This document shows positions 12,001 through 24,099 of a stretch of 64,000 nucleotides of DNA, piece by piece. The notes beneath the pieces are model-generated. The model worked only from the letters and a program-made list of their open reading frames with translations. It was not told where the DNA came from and did not search any database. Numbering within the stretch: the stretch's first letter is position 1; each line of letters opens with the position of its first letter. The DNA is from Haemaphysalis longicornis (lineage: Eukaryota > Arthropoda > Arachnida > Ixodida > Ixodidae): assembly GCA_013339765.2 (NCBI GenBank), contig CM023457.1, positions 60,629,355 through 60,693,354 on the forward strand, written 5' to 3'. Position numbers and translations under genes: made by a program.

Positions 12001-14060
12001 TGACATTATATTGTTTTATTATAGCCATATATAAGGCTATAATCTCTGTTATCACTTCTTGGATTTCACAGCACTCGATGACAGCGATGAAGTCGTGCCC
12101 TTATTAGTCCTTTTCTACCTTCGTGACCGGGCACACTTATATGATGGCTGAAGCACGGTAATGCCGTGAGAAATGAGTTAGGTATTGCCGTATCGGACGT
12201 TCTAAAGTGGCGTTTCTGGGAGAAGTTTAAAAGAGGCAGCTTGCACACCAGTCAAGTGGATCCAATTGTATCCACTAAGCAGGCAAACTTCTGAGACGGG
12301 CTGCATTTCTTCTGTCGTAAGATCTGGTACATTGATGGGGCATTCACCTGCTCGGATGAAAAGCATATTTTAAAGCGAAGGCTTCCTTAGTGGGATCGAT
12401 GACGTTCTGTGAAAAAAACTGATGCATGACACCATAGACCCGTTGGTCGACCGAAAAGCTCTGATAAGATCTCTGAACACACGGCTCGCGCGTAAACCGG
12501 GCTTTCATTGAGGTGAGAAACGTTTACTTGAAAATGCGAAAATAGGAACGGGTTCTAGATAAACATAACACACGCATCCATAATAAGAAGTAGCACCATC
12601 GTATACCTTTATATCAGTAAACCACTCACCGTATACATTTAGATCGTTCATAGAAGCGTTCACATACGGCGCGGAAAATCGCCGCACGGGTTCGTTCTTT
12701 CCTTATTTGTGATAGGGGTCTTTGAAGGTTTGACCGTCGATTCGAGTTCCTTTCAGCTAAAGTTGGATGCAATTTTGACGCAGTTTTGATGTCAGAAATG
12801 TTCGCACGTCTTTCACCTTATTTAGGAAGGTATGGAAAGAGATTTTTGTATCCTTTCCTTCATTTAAGTAAGTTACTGCGTTGCCAGTTTGTCTACTGGT
12901 TACCTGGAGATATGGGCTCCTCGCATCTTGTTTCTTCACGTACGTGAATATTCCAGGGTATCGATGGAACTGGGATGCGGGGGATGCTGGTTCGCCTGCC
13001 TTTTGGCACAGATACATTGGATGCACGTATACACGTATAAAATGTATATAATGTGGGCGAGAACCCTCTGCTACTCTGCAAAACTATGCTGCCACTATCT
13101 GCCCACCAGAAATTATACCTGCGAGAATATAACGTCCAAGCGGCTCCCCTCCAAATCAACGAGCAAATGCTCCGCAACAGAGCCAAACCGCCTACATCAC
13201 ATCGATGCGCTAAGCTATGGATAACTGTTCGTAGTAATCGGGCCTTGAAAAGTAGGCGCCGTTACGGGTTGCTGCGTCCGTGGTTAGGCCACAAAATAAC
13301 AATGCTCTTGGTACTGGCGTCCGGAAAAGTTGGAAGGATCGAGCTTGTGCCGTCTCCGCTGTACGACCCGACTCAAGGTGCAGTATTGCCGTACGGGCGT
13401 CGGTCTTCGGGCAGTGCTCGAACGTTGGGGCTGGTGGCTGATCACTCCTGTCGAGACCGACATTCATGCTATCGGTGTGGCATAATGTACGTATTTATGT
13501 GAGGATAAAAAAGTTTATTGTCAACAGCTGAATCAAAGTAAACAAAAAGTACTAGGTCTGATGAACCAATCACAGCGGTCGAATTTCGTGACGCACATAT
13601 CCGCACAATGCTGCTGGAGCGCTGCACCCGGAGGCAAAGAAAACACTCGTGCGGCGCGGTCCGCTTCTCGGACGGGGTCCTACGGTACAGGCTTTCCGGA
13701 GCGGAGCGCTACGGAGCGTACCAGAGACAGAAGAAAACAGGCTTTAGGGACTATCGTAATCATCAGAATATTTTTGTAGCGCATGCTACACTGGGCTACT
13801 TCGGGCAGTCTACGCGGGGTGACCAGTTTTGCCCTTGAGCGCTAGAGGTTAAATAAAATGCATAAACAAGAAAATGGCGTTGCTCATTTACCATCAAGTG
13901 TAAACGTAAGTCAGGGATTGTGGCGGTGACTCGGAAAAATGTCGTTTCAAATCGCGCGCCATCAGCCGCAAAGGGTTCGCACAACATCCGACAGATGGCG
14001 ACGAGTTTACTGGCCAGTAGGAAGACGCAGTGAAACATCCCCCTCGCGAGGGGCACGATC
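9001..14060. other. Long unassigned stretch
   Basis: No gene I can support in 5 kb. Noticed: a cluster of AGCATTAGC repeats at 9592-9640 flanked by TTTTGACTGA on both sides; a 16-bp direct repeat CTATAATCTCTGTTAT at 11928-11943 and 12037-12052 around AT-rich DNA with (AAT)n; and a GC-rich stretch at 13620-13720. Frames of up to 149 codons (13053-13502 plus, 10496-10903 minus) lack recognisable domains and convincing codon bias. The two overlapping frames at 11649-11921 run through the same DNA on both strands, which argues against either being real. Confidence 0.4.
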
Positions 14061-14702
14061 AAATGCAGAGCATTTCCGGGGGCGCACGACGTTAAGTAGT
14101 TTGCGTTGCGTTAATTTTGTTGCACTTGTGGCAACTGCTGACGAGAGCGCGCTCGTCAGCAGTAATTTGAATGAGTCAACGATATAAGGCGTGTTAGTAG
14201 CGTCCCATTCTGTGTCGGCTTTGTGGGCAGTGGGTAGTGCACCTTGTACATTGCGTTCCGCCAGCAGGGTCGAGGGATCGAAACCTGGCGCCGGATAGTA
14301 TTTTTTTCGTATAGTAGGGAGGGGTGCGGTGCGGACTACGGACGTCAACGCGGGTGACATCGTGAGTTACTGAAATGCTCTGCATTTAAAACCCCCTTCC
14401 GCAAGCACACGGCACGGAGCAGCGGCCCGATAACGGGAAGAGATAGGCAAGGAGAGAACGGAGACGTGTGCGGTACCCGTGCGTAGACGTGGTGGAGGAA
14501 GGCGAGGAGGCCGCCGCCGCAGCGATAATTAGAGCGTGCCACGAAGGAAGGACACGAGGCCACGTGCGGCGCAGAACCGTGTGCGATAGAGGAAGAAAAA
14601 CATTCAGCTGTGGTCCCTCGTACAGCGGCAAGGCTTAAACAATGCCGTGAGGCGAAAAAGAGGAAACACGATACTGTTGCGTACAGCTTTGCTACCTTCA
14701 AG
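14061..14702 (+). repeat. GC-rich dispersed element F3, shorter copy
   Basis: Starts with AAATGCAGAGCATTTC (14061-14076), contains the exact inverted copy of that 16-mer at 14372-14387, and ends with GCGTACAGCTTTGCTACC near 14680-14702. From 14340 on it aligns by eye with the minus strand of 40336-41245 (CCCCTTCCGCAAGC, CGGCACGGAGCAGCGG, GAGGCCGCCGCC, CCGTGTGCGATAGAGGAAGA). It lacks about 560 bp that the other copy has before the shared end, so this copy is probably an internal-deletion derivative. A 12-bp-arm hairpin sits at 14134-14163. The frames of 117-118 codons on the minus strand come from this repeat. Confidence 0.65.
14134..14163. other. Perfect 12-bp stem hairpin
   Basis: ACTGCTGACGAG at 14134-14145 and its exact reverse complement at 14152-14163 are separated by 6 bp. 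It lies inside the F3 copy. Its function is unknown. Hairpins of this kind are common in non-autonomous DNA elements. Confidence 0.75.
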
Positions 14703-17470
14703 TCTTCGGCATTATAGTGAGCTTCCTTAATTTTTTTGTCTTATTTTCTTAGCGGCGTTAACCATTCTGTCGGCCATCTCTACGACGCCGAAGAGGCCCG
14801 AATTTCCACCTACGGAACCAACCAACGCCTTCGCTTTATTATTTATTAGTACCAGCCCTGGGAGGTATAGTTTAAGTTATTGGAGTGGCTATTTTCGGTC
14901 AATCCCCCGCGCCGATATATGCATTGCGTGCGCGGGCCCCGCGCAGGAATCGTACGTATTTCTGGTATTGGTGGTAAGTGTTGTAGCGAAAGAATTGTAG
15001 CCGTTAAGAATTGTTCTTCAGCCTCCTGAGTGCACAATACAAAAGTCTACCCAACTTGAAATCCAAAATCCGCGGTTATAATTTCTAAAAAATAAAGCTA
15101 ATGGTCGAGGGGTTATGGTTCCGCGTCATAAGCAAAAATGACAGGGCCGCGAAACTTTGGAAGTGGCAGCTGCGTTTAGTTTTTCATTACCTACGCATGC
15201 TCTGTGGTGATGGACACACGGGGATTTACACATTGCGACAGGCGCACGTCGATGAAGCGTAGACCCCATAATCAGCTTTTGTCACCTGTCCCCGTAACAA
15301 GAAATGCAGACTGGTTGACACCCATTTTCTCAAAAAAAAAAAAAAAAATCAACGTCTTGGAGGGGGTTGCGCTGGACATGCTGATAAAGATGGACAACAA
15401 AAAAGTTGGACAATTCTCGGCGCCGTCTTCTCGTGAAAGTGTCCGTTTTTTTTCTTGTGTCAGTCTGTCAGCATACTCAGCCCAACTCCCTCCAGAAGAA
15501 TGTTATAATTAGCCCGACATCAAGCATTACGGTACCGACGTCTTGGCATTTTTTTTTGTCTATGATAAATTAAATACCTAAACTTTGAAATCTGAATCAG
15601 CTGTTCCTTATAATTTGAGAAGTAGTGTTTTTGTATTGCTAAATATATCGACTATTCATCAGGGCATGTTTTTAACTGCCTTCGACACGTGCCACACAAT
15701 GACGCCAATTTTTTATGCAAGAAAAGGGGACAGGCTAAGTCGAATATGTTGTCATGATAGCAATGCACCAGAAGCAATTAAAATAGACAAGAAATATCGA
15801 TGTTCCATTTAACACTACTTCCAGCCTCAAACGTGCTGTATTAAACGTTCTGTCATTCTGTTTCAGTTGATCATGTCTTTTTTACTGAATGTTTTTGCTC
15901 CACTTTCCGGCACAGTGACTACAAAGCGCAAATGCCGAAAATTCTGTACGCGCCAGCGAGAAGGAATAAAGTTGCCTTGACAACTAATGTTGGAGGCCCA
16001 CTTTATTTTTGCAGAGATCGATGCTTCTCGCTGCTTCACCTTTTGATATGCTGCGCTTGTTTCGCAGGAACCACTCAAATGCGCCAACTTTCACAAAACA
16101 ACGCTTTTCGAAAGAGTTCCCGCGCTTTTTTTTCCCCGCCCTTTTTTTCGGCGCGCGGTCGTCGGACTTCAACAAACAACGGAGATCCGAGTCGCGTGCT
16201 GTCTGCCGCCAAATCGATGAATGACCAATCCGCACCGTACAGCGTGAACCTCGCGAAACGCAAAGCAACACTAAAAAGTAGGGCTCAAAAGACTGAGGCA
16301 TGTGCAGGAGACGGCGGACTCCAGTCTCCCTCCAACATTTTTCAGCTGTCAGAAACACAAAACGCGGCGCTTCGAAAACCTCTTGAAAAAGAAACAGAGC
16401 GCTCGGTCCGTCCCGCGGAGCTTAGAAATTCAACAGGTACACCTCAACGAAAGCAGTAAAAATGCTAAAAAGGCAAACGTTTTCTTTATCTAGGTGACAT
16501 GCTTCAGTAACACAGCTGAAAGATTCAACGAGCAGATAAGCGAAAATACAAGAAAGGATAAAAAAGGAACTTTTACTTTAGGTGAAACTTGAACGGCTGG
16601 GAAACGAAAATCCCGAGAGGTGCTTCAGCAGCCCGGAGAGACGACCGTGGTCCATCGGAAAGTCATTCCGAGCGACTGCGTTCGCGCCGGCCGTCGCATC
16701 TCGGAGCCTATATTATGCCGAAGGAGGGCCATCAGTGCAACGGAGGAGCCATTAGCGTGACGTATACACAAGAGTATAGACGGAAAAGCCCCGGAGAAGG
16801 CAAGGCGAAACCGCGAGTCACCGCGCTAAAAGAAATATCGATGGAGGAGTTAGCGTGGACAGCCTACAAGGACGGCGTTTTTTTTTTTTTTTTCAATACA
16901 GAGCGTTTCTTCTTCACCTGAAAACGAACAAAAAAATGGGTCGAGAGGAACGTGAGAGTACGTATGACTTGAAGACCGCGCCAATATCTAAAAAGCTCAT
17001 GGCAGGAAACCTTTTCATCTCGTCTCGCTGCAACCGCGCCCGCACAAGGAGGAGGGAGCAAGTGACGTACACGCGGACTGTTCGAGCCAACTGTTTGAAC
17101 AAAGAGAAACCGACGCAGACAGGTGGTAAAGCCGACGTGCAAGTTGGTTGGAGTTCGAGCCAGTGTACCGTGTCTTCCGGCACACGTTAGGCAGCATGAA
17201 GGGTGAACTCGGAAGAGCGATGGGTGGACAGAATATAGTGCCGCCGCGTTCTGGCGCTCAGCCTCATAAAACAAGTGTTTTGGACGAGGAAACAAACTTG
17301 AGTTGAAGACAATAATTCAAGGAAGGAAGGAATAAAGGTAAAAGAGAGACAGGAATGCCAAATAGCCAAGAAATGAATGAAGCTCACATTAACGCGTGAG
17401 ACGTTAATGCGTAAGCGAAGCTGTACGCAACCTTCCCAACCACCCAACCATCACGACGGTTTAAGTGCAC
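14703..17470. other. Unassigned sequence
   Basis: No gene recognised. The longest frame, 15932-16459 (175 codons, plus), overlaps a 124-codon minus frame, and both lack family motifs. Homopolymer runs of A or T (15331-15348, 16877-16893) shape several peptides. An intron-containing gene cannot be excluded, but I found no chain of exons. Confidence 0.35.
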
Positions 17471-17472
17471 TA

Positions 17473-17560
<88 letters not shown>
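17471..17560. repeat. (TA)n microsatellite
   Basis: About 90 bp of almost uninterrupted TA dinucleotides. The YIYIYI peptides predicted through it are artefacts. Confidence 0.97.
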
Positions 17561-17565
<5 letters not shown>

Positions 17566-20216
17566 TCACCTGGCTGGTGGCAGCTCAGTTCATGCCAAAC
17601 CCTTTTTTCGTGCTGGGTCAGCACAGAAAAAGGAGCTGGGTCAGCGCAGGAACTGCGTTGAGCAATAGCTGTCGTCTACAACTCTTTGCACCTTCCGTCT
17701 TCATTAATTAGGTGGGATATAGTTGTTGACATGATCGCATTGCGCTGATGAATGCGAATGCCCCACCTGCTCTTTCGTTATCCTTGTGCTGTAATTATCC
17801 CTGCACTGTAACTGAATCAGAACAGCGGATATTGTTTTACACATCCCATTTTCCCCGCACCCGCTGTAGCTACAGAAGTTATTCATTGGGGGTGGCAGGG
17901 GCACACTTGTTCATCCGGATTATCGACATGTAACTCCCAAGAAGTCACCGGTGATCGAAAAGTATCGGAGACAGGAAGCTACAATGCTCTAGTTAGTTTG
18001 ACCCCGATCCGTGTAAAACGAAGCCTGCGGTGTAAATTAGTTACTCTAGGTATCGGCCTCGGCGAACGGAGGAACGTCATGGGGATGTGTCTTTGGGGAG
18101 CCTTCGTAACCCTTTGACCCACGCGACTACTACTCACGCACTCTCGAGTCACTCGTGATCAGCTTCTTGACTGCCAACAAAAGCGTCGCTGTTTTTGAAC
18201 CGTAACGTCGGTAGAGGCACCAAAATTTCCCTAACCAACAATCCTAACCATCAGGTGACTTGGCAAAGACTCGAGCGAACTAGTTAAACTGTAGCACGTA
18301 AGTGGTGTTTCTTGCACAATATCATCTAAGCGTAGGTGTGCATTGTTAAAGCAGCGAAAATAACCCGCTTAGCCTGTTCCCGGTCTCGGTTATGGTTGGG
18401 CTTTACTTGCACTCCCCCTTGTCGAGGCCATAAAAGTTGTTTTATGGGCGATTCGGACTCGGTTTTCTTTCCTACGCAGGCACCGACGGAGGCTGGGCAT
18501 CCACCAATTATCCTTGTCGGTGGTAATTGGCGAAGATTCGTTTTCCTGTGGGCTAACGGTAACTGCTGGTAGCAGAATCCCTCAGCCCCCCCTCTCCCCT
18601 GGAGTGGTCTCAGCAAAGACGCCCAGAGAGTGACCAACCTTATCTATTTGTTACATTCGTTATGGGAGTCACTGGAGAAAATGCCACAGACTCTCGGTTC
18701 CGCTAGCTTAGGACATGGTGCGCTCTAAATTAACTTGTTTTGGAGTTCGTATACTAGTTCGAAAAAGAGCCGTTTCCCACTAATCACCTCGTTTGGTGTG
18801 GAGCGCTAGTTTATACAAGTTACGTACAAGCGCTACTTCTCGCGTATTAACGGTCTGGACACTATAGTAATTTAGACAACGGCGTTATCACGCGAAGTGC
18901 GAGAATGAACAGTTTATGTCCAATGTTCAGAGAGTGCGCCTAATGTTCTGCCGCTTGGGTGCATAATTTGCGATGCCTAGCCTTTCTAAAACAACTGAAC
19001 ACAATAATAGTACAATCTTCCATAGCTTCAGTCCGGTTCTGAATATAGTGGCGCCTTTTTTTGTTTTAATATTGATATAGCCAGATAGTTTTGATCGGCT
19101 TATAAAGAAAATCGTTTATACGGTAAATAAATGAGCTGTTTTTTATTATACGAATTTCCGCCAGACTACTTTTCTGACAACACTGTTGTGCAAATGCAGG
19201 GACCTGCTATCTTCACTTATTTGTAGCCTCGTGAGGTCGTATTCCTCTTAGATATGGCGTGCATTTATAACTACAGCAGCTTTTCTAATTTTAGGGAAGT
19301 AACCGCCGAGATTGCGCGGAGACGACGAAACTGTATTCAAAAAGAGGCTTTAATGGGATTTTATGAATGCTGCATACGCTGTTAACCAGGTTCCCTTATA
19401 AAAGCTGTTTGCGTGCGTTCAGCTATAAAACCGGCTTCCCGAGTTGATGTAAACCCGAAAAACATTATCCATTCCTATTTGATGTAGAGTCAGTTTTCTT
19501 TCACTTTGTTTTGTGCAGTGCATTCGAACAGGTGTACGTCGCTAGAATAATAGATTTATTGATATTTAATGTGCGTGCGGAGGGTTTATTTTTTTTAGTA
19601 AATGGGAAAACGTATTGTTCATATCTTTACCGGGTCTGCTTCTGTTTTACAATGATTTCAGTCCTTGCATCACCTGCAATCTGTTAATCGGCATCGTCTG
19701 TTGTGATCGTCCTTCACGGTCAAGAAGATCAATCAATATTTCCTTCCAACCATACGAAGCATAAACGATTTCTCTGAGGGGATATTGGAGGGAAAGAATG
19801 GGCAGCGCGAGAATGAGCGGTTACTAGAAAGCATTCAGGTGTTCACCGCTCCCTTCCTGCCTTCCTTCGAGAGACGGGTGCCCATCTCTACATGTAAATA
19901 GGTTATTTTATGCCGAAGGGCATTCTATCGCAAATAAAGAATAAATAAGGTGTTCCTGATGTGAATAACTATATTGCCACCATCATTACTGTCACCATCA
20001 TCCTTGTTGGCGTGACATCGGACAGGAGGCTAACTGTGTCTCCATCATGCCATCGTCCATGTCGACGCATGAGTGGAAAAGGAGCCTAGTCATCATGGTT
20101 GTGGAACGACACAAGAGGACACTAAGTAATGCTAGCTACAACTGCGTGTTACGGTTACGGCGCTGTATGTTCCAGGGTTCTTTCTAGTAATTACTACATA
20201 AGCAACTAGTTAATTA
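17561..20216. other. Unassigned sequence
   Basis: AT-rich and nearly free of long frames from 18640 to 20216. A 103-codon minus frame at 18326-18637 shows no recognised motif. Short CAT/CAC-rich patches occur near 19976-20005. Confidence 0.4.
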
Positions 20217-20444
20217 GTGACCTCCTTGATTATCAGTCCCGGAGCGTCCGCGGACCGCCCGAGACGCGATCCGGCACTCGATTTTCCCATGTATTCCTAT
20301 GGGACTTCCGGCCTGAAGGCAGTCCTCGAACTGCCCGCGGACCGTCCAGAACTGGTAAATCGAGGACCCCTAGAATGTCCATATCGTCTGACGGGCAAAC
20401 GCCAGCTTTAGAGGATAAAGGAAGGGTATACAAGGAGAAGGTTC
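20217..20444. repeat. Possible GC-rich palindromic repeat
   Basis: Contains CGTCCGCGGACCGCCCG and a partner GCCCGCGGACCGTCC about 100 bp away, around a CCATGTATTCCTATGGGA motif. Recurrent GCGGAC/GTCCGC blocks suggest a repeat of short GC-rich units. I have only a vague memory of similar sequence in ticks and see no second copy in this window. Confidence 0.3.
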
Positions 20445-20745
20445 AAGGGACCCTGAAACTCTTTTTTCAATTTTTTTTTTGAAATTTTAAATACTTGCAG
20501 AGCGCAGTCAACCAACACGTCCGGTACTTCGATTAGTGAATCACAAAGTGCCTCAGTCAGAAATTACTGCTCTATGCACATTACATGGCTTAGAAACTTG
20601 CTCGAAAGACTTCTCTCTTGCCTGATCTTTGCTTCCTTCGACCGCTGGAATTACGTCATAGCTGGCGATAACTGTAGCTTTCGCAGTGGTTGAAGATGCG
20701 AAGGGAAAAGTGAACGCGTTTATCGGAAGGGTTGCAGAGTCCCTT
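20445..20745. mobile_element. MITE family F1, internally deleted copy
   Basis: Ends are inverted: AAGGGACCCTGAAAC at the left and GTTGCAGAGTCCCTT at the right (imperfect terminal inverted repeat, about 15 bp). It matches the copy at 21038-21492 in the left part up to GGAATTACGTCAT and again from GCTGGCGATAACTGTAGC to the end, but lacks the ~150 bp between. No coding capacity: a non-autonomous element needing a transposase in trans. The superfamily is not assigned because no clear target duplication is visible. Confidence 0.75.
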
Positions 20746-21037
20746 CAGCTAGGAGAAATAGTTCTGCGTGATGATACCTAAGTAAGCGCCCAAAAAATCA
20801 CTATGAACTATCTGGGTGCAGTCAGAGTGCCCGCGAGACTGCATGCTGGCATCAACCGCATGCCGGAAGATGCAGCCGGGGATGCGGATGCAGCGACGTG
20901 TCATCGTGAAAGAAAATGTGCGTTGGTCCCGGAAATTTATCACCGATACATGGTACTGCAGTGGATGCGGAAACCACTGAGGCATAATTAAAGTGGCCAC
21001 ACTAACGGTGACCGTCCTTCGATTTTTTCAATTTGTA
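20746..21037. other. Spacer between two F1 copies
   Basis: About 290 bp with GATGCGGATGC-type short repeats (20870-20895). Opposite frames of 62 and 83 codons overlap. No gene recognised. Confidence 0.4.
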
Positions 21038-21492
21038 AAGGGACCCTGCAACACTTTTTAAACTTTTTTTCTTAATCTTAACTTCTAGCAGAACGTAGTC
21101 ACCCAACACACCCAGTACTTAGATTAGGGGGTCGCAAAGTACCTCAGCCTAAAATTTTTGCTCTATGCCAATGAGATAACTTGGAAACTCGCCCAAAAAA
21201 GATATCTTTCTCTTTCCCGGTCCTGGCGTGCTTCGACGGCTCGAATTACGTCATTAAAGCCATGTAGCGGCTCTTGGCCGGTTTTCCTTCAGTTGCAGCA
21301 ATGAACGCGTTTCGGTAGCAACTTTAAACATATAGCCGCAAAAACAAAGCGGAAACGGAAGGCGTATATATCTGGTGCGACGAGCAAACCACGCAGTGAT
21401 GCGCCGCGCTGGCGATAACTGTAGCTTTCGCAGTGCTTCCAGACGCGAAGGAAAGAGGGAACGTGTTTATAAAAAGTGTTGCAGGGTGCCTT
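21038..21492. mobile_element. MITE family F1, full copy
   Basis: Starts AAGGGACCCTGCAACAC and ends AAAAGTGTTGCAGGGTGCCTT, giving an imperfect terminal inverted repeat of about 20 bp. Internal landmarks shared with 29556-30002: CCCAGTACTTAGATTAGGGG, GTAGCGGCT..TGGCCGG, CAGCAATGAACG, GCTTCCAGACGCGAAGGAAAG. The length of 455 bp with no frame fits a MITE. It lies 8 bp upstream of the LINE D fragment. Confidence 0.8.
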
Positions 21493-21499
21493 CAAAAAT

Positions 21500-22310
21500 T
21501 ATGCGCGCAGGCACTCCCTAGCAGCGTTGGGCCGCCTTTCTACGCCTACCCTGGCTATCGCGCCCACTGACGAAACCTCACTTACATCTTTACCCTGGTA
21601 TCAAAAAAGACGACAACCGCGGCAACAAAGTCAACTGCTGCTCCAAGAGGCTACACCTCCCCCCCCCCTCCCCCGGGCTTTCTCACTGCTTTGATATCCC
21701 TATCTCGGCAGGGCGAAATCTTTGTTAACAAGGCATGCGCGGACGCTGCCTACACTCCGGACATTGTTCGCAAATGGTACCACGGCAGCACACCCCTTTC
21801 ATCCGCACCTACGTGCAATTTCTGCAGTGTCGCTAATACCCTCCCGAACTTGTTTCACCGAATATGGTCGTCGAGAGGTCGACGGAATGCCATCTGGTCA
21901 GGTAAAGGCATTTGTAAAAAAAAAAAAAAACAGGACACTGACAAATATTTAGCTTTCGTCTATTGTGAGCCCATTGTGAACAAGGGATCCGTACGGATCC
22001 CGAAACGTCATTTGTGATGCAGAGTTGGTCAGTGTCCTGTTTTTTATACAAATACCTAATATGGTCATGTCCGACATTCGAAAGCGGCCGAGAACAGCTG
22101 GTAGCCCATTGCCGACCACCACTTACGAATACGGAGCACCTGGAGCGCCTGCGCTCCGATGCTACTCGTCTCTAACGGGTAGGAATTCATTCCCGTGCCA
22201 GTAGTCTTTACAAATCAGTGTGTAGCGGTCCGACGGCCCTAGTAAGGCCTAGCATGGACAACAGGTGGTGTTTAATAGGGTAAATAAAACTTTCATTGAG
22301 GCTTTCGACT
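21500..22310 (+). pseudogene. LINE (family D) C-terminus, interrupted by a hairpin element
   Basis: The frame from 21691 reads through EIFVNKACADAAYTPDIVRK to a zinc knuckle CNFCSVANTLPN and RIW, where an insertion at 21870-22057 breaks it. Downstream of the insertion, from 22067, the same protein continues (SCPTFESGREQLVAHC, then LERLRSDATRL) to a TAA near 22175. With one copy of the 9-bp duplication removed, the knuckle reads C-X2-C-X10-H-X4-C. A 3' untranslated part with AATAAAACTTTCATTGAGG (22286-22304) follows. The extent upstream of 21690 is uncertain, since that part is in another frame. Zinc knuckles of this type end many LINE polyproteins. Confidence 0.7.
21870..22057. mobile_element. 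Hairpin (MITE-like) insertion in LINE D with 9-bp target duplication
   Basis: Flanked by AATATGGTC at 21861-21869 and 22058-22066. Its inner ends are inverted: AGGTAAAGGCATTTGTA..ACAGGACACTGAC (about 21899-21943) and GTCAGTGTCCTGT..TACAAATACCT (about 22029-22057). An 18-bp perfect palindrome GGGATCCGTACGGATCCC is at 21984-22001. There is no coding capacity. The left 29 bp (21870-21898) lies outside the inverted repeat. A 9-bp duplication occurs in several cut-and-paste superfamilies, so I do not assign one. Confidence 0.7.
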
Positions 22311-24099
22311 GCCCTTCACCATCTCTCAATGACCCCCCAGGGCCTCAGGCCTATTTTTAAATAAAGCCGTCCATTTAATTCCACGCGCGCAGGAGAACAG
22401 TCAGTGTAACACTGTAAAAAATCTCTATTAATAGAACCCTTAGCAATGCAAGCGCCTTTCGGCAGAAATAAAAGCATAAAACGTAAATACCTTGAAGATT
22501 TTTGTCATCTTTAAAAAACAGCTGCAAGCCGGGATGTAGTTTCATTTTGGTCGTTTCATGTTTTCGCTCTCGTATCGGAGATTACTTTTTGTTGCTGCTC
22601 ACTTTTTGGCCTTTTGTCACCCTTTACGAAAACTAAACGCTGATTCTACCGCGGTTATGGTGTTTCATTCGGATATGCTAACAAGCATAGGCAATGTTGC
22701 TTTGAACTTTATGGTTGTTTTACGTCATATGTTCATGCATAGATATAACGTGTGCATACGCCTGGGTATATACAAAGCAGAAACTACAAATATGTGCAAG
22801 TGGTCAAAAGTTCTACACATGATTCCTCATATGAAACGAATGAAAATAAATCCGAGGCCCGAAATTTGTGTACGTTTATCTTAAGAAGGCGCATGAATTC
22901 CAGTATTCTAGTAATAACGATTTACAGGACTCGGAGGAGAGGAAACGCCGATGAGCAAGCTGCGGGCAAGTGCACCCTCTGTCGCACACGGGCACGCCTC
23001 CAGGCATCAATTCTTATTTTTTTGTGCCCCGAGAGCGGAACACCGTGGGCGCTGACATCTGAAAGGAGAAGAAATGTTCTGTAAAAACCAAGGGTACTCG
23101 CCCGCATTCTCGGTGACTTTCATTTAGAGCAGGGTGACATGCCCCTAGTTGTTCCTTTTAACGGTTTGCCTCAAATCCTGCATAATTTATTCATTAGGCT
23201 GGTAAAAGAACCACTCTCTTTTTGCTGACCGGCAAGCGAGGTAAAAATACGCTTTAAAAACTTTCTTGCGGATATGCTCCGCGTTTAAGATATTTGTTTC
23301 AGTTGGTTTTTTTTTTTTTTCTTTGGCGTAAAAACGGTAGACACCGCCTGTTTTGCTATGACCGGAAATGAAAGCCACTGATTCGGAATTTGGGATGACC
23401 TTTTCTTGTTATTCGCGTGAATAAATCTTGATGTGGGTCTCTAATGACGATAAATTATACTGCATGTTTAACAGCATGAAGCATTTGGCGGAAGTGGCAT
23501 CCTCAACATCATTCACATCTTGATGAGACACGCACGAATACCTCGCCAGTGGTCTAACTGGACGATGCCTCCTTGAGTTGAGGTTGTTTTCCTTGGTTTT
23601 CATAGGTATGTCATGAGGTTCTCAAGCTTTAGTTAATTTCCCTCAAGTACTAAGCCTTCAGAGTTGAGTTTAGGTGTAAAACGTAAACACGTTGAACCCA
23701 AGTGACGGTAGACTAGATATATAACGCCACTTCATCTTTGTCCACCGCAATACATTCCTTTACATAAAAACGAAGATATTATTTTGAGGCAGGGAATAGT
23801 ACTTATTTTCAAAATCAACACTGACTGCACCAATACCGACATGTTTTTCTTCAAAAAAATAAATCATTCTTGTGGGTCAGCGGAGGTGGGCAAAAAACAG
23901 CAGTGCGAAAGCTAACAAAGAGTACGGATCAGATCTCTTGCGATTTAGTCGTCGTGACTATTTCAACGTCCCTGTAATAACCAAAAAATACACAACATTT
24001 AAAAAGTACTACGAATTGAAACTAAACGGACCTAAACGAAACTGAACGCATCTGTTGCATCTAACAAGTTGTTGAGATGCGACGTGGGAAATCTGAGCA
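22311..24099. other. Unassigned AT-rich sequence
   Basis: No gene recognised. Overlapping frames of 108 and 110 codons near 22558-23084 lack motifs. A poly-T run is at 23307-23321. Confidence 0.4.

Noticed and set aside
13053..13502. 149-codon frame as an exon
   Set aside because: No family resemblance and no consistent codon preference that I can see.
15932..16459. 175-codon plus-strand frame as a gene
   Set aside because: An overlapping long minus frame and lack of any domain make it a chance frame. No splice-linked neighbours were found.
17377..17661. Frames rich in YI, LS, CV, TYIH or MYVC repeats
   Set aside because: These are translations of microsatellites (17471-17560, 37386-37674, 52912-53018, 62872-63044, 6054-6138).
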